Assembly: GCA_035632215.1 (NCBI GenBank)
Contig: DASQHF010000061.1
Coordinates: 1 to 6,831 of the forward strand
Source: CAIYRG01 sp035632215
GTDB taxonomy: Bacteria; Pseudomonadota; Alphaproteobacteria; Micropepsales; Micropepsaceae
Direction of reading: 5' to 3'
DNA length: 6,831 bases
Shown piece by piece: positions 5,049-6,831 of this stretch (its first letter is position 1; every line of letters starts with the position of its first letter). Made by a program: the position numbers and the translations under genes. The notes beneath the pieces are model-generated. The model ran no database searches, was not told the DNA's origin, and saw nothing but the letters and a program-made list of their open reading frames with translations.

Positions 5049-6092
5049 TTACTTCATCACGAGCGTGTTGATGCGCTTGGGCACTTCGCCGACCGGCACG
5101 ACGGCCTTGATCTTGTGCGTCGCGACGTCGATCGCGGTCACCGAGCGCAAGCCGGAATTCGCGATGAAGATCTGATTGTCCGGCGTGAACGTCACCCAGT
5201 TGGCGACCGCTCCGCCAAGCCGCTTACCCGGGATCTGAAGATCCGGAAGCTTGATGGTGTCGGTCAGTTTCAGCTCGGGCGTCGTCAAGTCGTACACGAA
5301 CACCGCGTTCTGCGGGATGCTCGTCACCCACAGCGTCTTTTTGTCCGGCGACACGCCAATGCCGTGCGAGGGCGCGTCCTCGCGGCCCGGATCCATGTCG
5401 ACGCCGGTCTTCAGGTCGGGGAGCTTGATGCGCGCGACTTCCTCGTGCGTCTTGAAGTCGATCGCGGCAAAGCCGTCGAACGCCGCCATCTGGATGAACA
5501 CGCGCTTCGTTGACCCGTCGGGATTGGCCTCGATCGTCATGGGCCTGACGCCGTGATCGAATTTGTGCGTCCAGGCGATGGTCTCGGTCTTCAGATCGAT
5601 GACCGTGAACATACCGGTCTGCACCGAGCCGCAGACCACGTAATTGCTGTCGGGCGTCACATAGATATTGTGCAGGCGCCCTTCGGTCGGGATGGTCTTC
5701 TTCACCTCGAGCTTGACGGGATCGATGATGTCGAGGGCGCCCGTGCCGCGCGCGATCGCGACCATGATGCGGCCGTCCTTCGCCACCGAGATGTTGTTCG
5801 GGTGGTTGGAGAGCGTGATCTTCTTCAGGAGCTTCGCGGTCTTCTGGTCGAAAACGTCGAGCGTGCTGGTCGCCTCGTTGCTGATATAGACGCGGCTGCC
5901 GTCGGGCGAGAAGTTCACGCCATGCGAGCCGACGATCGGAATGTGCTGCACGACCTTTTCGGTCAGGGGGTTCACCACGTCGACCGTGTCGCCGGCGCTG
6001 TTGGTGACGTAGACGAGCGCCGTTTCGGCCGAGGCTGCGAACGGGAGCGCGAGAGCGAACGCGGAACCAAGTAAGATGCGACGGAGATTCAT
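5049..6092 (-). CDS. Secreted YVTN-family beta-propeller protein
   Basis: The 347-residue product starts with a Sec signal peptide (MNLRRILLGS...FAASA, probable cleavage after residue 22), so it is periplasmic or secreted. The rest is made of beta-propeller blades of the YVTN type: VYVTNSAGDTVDVV (27-40), VYISNEATSTLDVF (68-81), SPDG/TPD turns near 62-65 and 146-148, SPDK at 248-251 and TPDN at 303-306, about seven blades in all. A His recurs at the same place in several blades (58, 97, 141, 180, 243), which could line the central channel. Such propellers act as binding scaffolds or, in some relatives, as lactonases or cofactor-holding enzymes. There is no CxxCH, so it binds no haem c itself. 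AGAGGAG six bases before the ATG supports the start. It follows the cytochrome P460 gene at 115 bp on the same strand and ends at a strong terminator. The exact function is unknown. Confidence 0.88.
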   Translation of the reverse strand: MNLRRILLGSAFALALPFAASAETALVYVTNSAGDTVDVVNPLTEKVVQHIPIVGSHGVNFSPDGSRVYISNEATSTLDVFDQKTAKLLKKITLSNHPNNISVAKDGRIMVAIARGTGALDIIDPVKLEVKKTIPTEGRLHNIYVTPDSNYVVCGSVQTGMFTVIDLKTETIAWTHKFDHGVRPMTIEANPDGSTKRVFIQMAAFDGFAAIDFKTHEEVARIKLPDLKTGVDMDPGREDAPSHGIGVSPDKKTLWVTSIPQNAVFVYDLTTPELKLTDTIKLPDLQIPGKRLGGAVANWVTFTPDNQIFIANSGLRSVTAIDVATHKIKAVVPVGEVPKRINTLVMK

Positions 6093-6108
6093 GGAGTGCT
6101 CCTCTTGA

Positions 6109-6122
6109 GCGGGTCATCCCGC
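6109..6122 (-). promoter_or_regulatory. Hairpin just upstream of the beta-propeller ribosome-binding site
   Basis: GCGGG and CCCGC pair perfectly around a 4-nt loop, and CTT/AAG (6104-6106 with 6123-6125) can extend the stem past a 2-nt bulge. The extension would touch the 5' edge of the Shine-Dalgarno sequence (6099-6105). It may affect translation or mRNA stability; this is inference. Confidence 0.35.
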
Positions 6123-6131
6123 AAGCGGCGC

Positions 6132-6160
6132 AAAGTACGGGGAAGGGGAGGGGAGTTCAA
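6132..6160 (-). promoter_or_regulatory. Candidate promoter for the beta-propeller gene
   Basis: On the minus strand TTGAAC (6160-6155, four of six to the -35 consensus) is separated by exactly 17 bp from TACTTT (6137-6132, three of six to the -10 consensus). The spacer is almost pure pyrimidine on this strand. It would give a leader of about 35 nt. The match is modest. Confidence 0.33.
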
Positions 6161-6207
6161 GGTGGGGGAACGAGGGATGAGCAGCCGTTTTCGAGCCGCT
6201 TGGTCCA

Positions 6208-6822
6208 TTAAGGATGCGTGCCGCTCTTCGCCGCGGCTTCATCGGCCAAGTACCCGGCGCTGAGAGTCTTCTTCTCGGCCGCGAGGGGCAGAAGCGTCGG
6301 ATAGAATTGCACGAAGGTCGTGTCGGCGGCCCCGTGGGCCTCATGGCAGGAATAACAGTCTGCCGTTTGCGGGATCAGACGCGTCGGCGCTTCGCCCTCG
6401 AACGCGAAGAATCCCCAACCGCCTTTCAGACGCGAGTCCTTGACGTGCGCTTCCCTGTTCCCGACGGCTGCCTGGAAGAAGCCGTTCTTGTTGATCGAGC
6501 CGTTCTGTTCGGCCGCCCGGATCTCCAGCACGAAGATCGTTTTGTCGGGCCATTTGCCGGTCTTCAAGAACGCGCTCTGCGCTTCCGGGTTGACGAAAAC
6601 GTTTTCGAACCGGTTGGAGCGCGTCGCGGCATCAGCGGCGTAGGACATGTTCATGCCCGACGAGAGATAGACCCAATTGCGGTAATCCTTCGGAAATTGG
6701 AGCCGCCCGTCGGGAGCATAGGTGATCGCGGTAGTGCCTTGCGCCAACACGGTCGGGGCATCGGCGACCGTCAAAGCAAGCATTGCGAGGAGAGGGCAAA
6801 GGCCGATCGAGTGGATGCGCAT
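6208..6822 (-). CDS. Cytochrome P460-family haem protein
   Basis: The 204-residue protein has an N-terminal signal sequence (hydrophobic 8-21, likely cleavage near VLAQG at 25-29), placing it in the periplasm. The body fits the cytochrome P460 fold: FPKDYRNWV (43-51), FENVFVNPEA (72-81), TGKWPDKTIFVLEIR (88-102), HVKDSRLKGGWGFFAF (126-141), and the single haem site CYSCH (Cys156, Cys159, His160) followed by EAHGAADTTFVQFYPTL (161-177). P460 enzymes oxidise hydroxylamine to nitrous oxide or nitrite using a haem cross-linked to a lysine. Which lysine would do so here (Lys112 is one possibility) cannot be decided from sequence alone, and some family members are not hydroxylamine oxidases. The start at 6822 lies close to the window edge, with GAGAG just upstream; no earlier start can be examined. 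Downstream on the same strand is the beta-propeller gene. The family call is strong, the substrate uncertain. Confidence 0.9.
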   Translation of the reverse strand: MRIHSIGLCPLLAMLALTVADAPTVLAQGTTAITYAPDGRLQFPKDYRNWVYLSSGMNMSYAADAATRSNRFENVFVNPEAQSAFLKTGKWPDKTIFVLEIRAAEQNGSINKNGFFQAAVGNREAHVKDSRLKGGWGFFAFEGEAPTRLIPQTADCYSCHEAHGAADTTFVQFYPTLLPLAAEKKTLSAGYLADEAAAKSGTHP

Positions 6823-6831
6823 GGTGCTCTC

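Larger units (their letters stand above)
6093..6207. other. Spacer between cytochrome P460 and beta-propeller genes
   Basis: The 115 bp contain a candidate promoter with a G-rich spacer, a hairpin next to the ribosome-binding site (GCGGG TCAT CCCGC, 6109-6122), and an imperfect 7-bp hairpin just after the P460 stop (6180-6200, loop GTTTTCG). The last has no T tract, so it is only a weak terminator candidate. Whether the two genes are co-transcribed cannot be decided by eye. Confidence 0.5.

Overview
The window is GC-rich chromosomal DNA of a bacterium, most likely an alphaproteobacterium. This is inferred from the high GC third positions, an IorAB/NicAB-type molybdenum hydroxylase with a Tat leader, and a cluster of short palindromes of the GGGCTTGACCC / ATGGCCGG...CCGGCCAT kind, which I associate with Rhizobiales-like genomes. 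No rRNA, tRNA or taxonomic marker gene is present, so this is not firm. Six protein genes are complete. Five lie on the minus strand and one on the plus strand.

Left third (16-2690, minus): a tight two-gene operon. A small [2Fe-2S] subunit is translated first (2690 to 2223). It overlaps by four bases a Tat-exported molybdopterin-binding subunit (2226 to 16). Together they should form a periplasmic molybdenum hydroxylase of the isoquinoline 1-oxidoreductase / nicotinate dehydrogenase type; the substrate is unknown. Upstream lies a 285-bp AT-rich spacer (2691-2975) with six copies of ATCAAA/TTTGAT, a 17-bp inverted repeat, and an apparent intrinsic terminator for the next gene.

Middle (2976-4841): a minus-strand gene for an unusual protein with four exact 34-residue TPR repeats followed by a protein arginine methyltransferase (PRMT) domain, the layout of eukaryotic PRMT9. 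This is the most interesting item here. Divergent from it is a small exported c-type cytochrome (plus strand), a free-standing version of a module often fused to larger proteins.

Right third (4842-6822): a 207-bp convergent spacer packed with four strong hairpins, three REP-like and one a good terminator for the beta-propeller gene. Then come a secreted YVTN beta-propeller protein and, upstream of it, a cytochrome P460-family protein, both on the minus strand and separated by 115 bp.

Overall, five of the six products are redox or exported proteins: a molybdenum hydroxylase pair, two c-type cytochromes and a periplasmic propeller. This suggests a region for periplasmic oxidation of small molecules. 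The genes are not one operon, and a shared pathway is an inference only.
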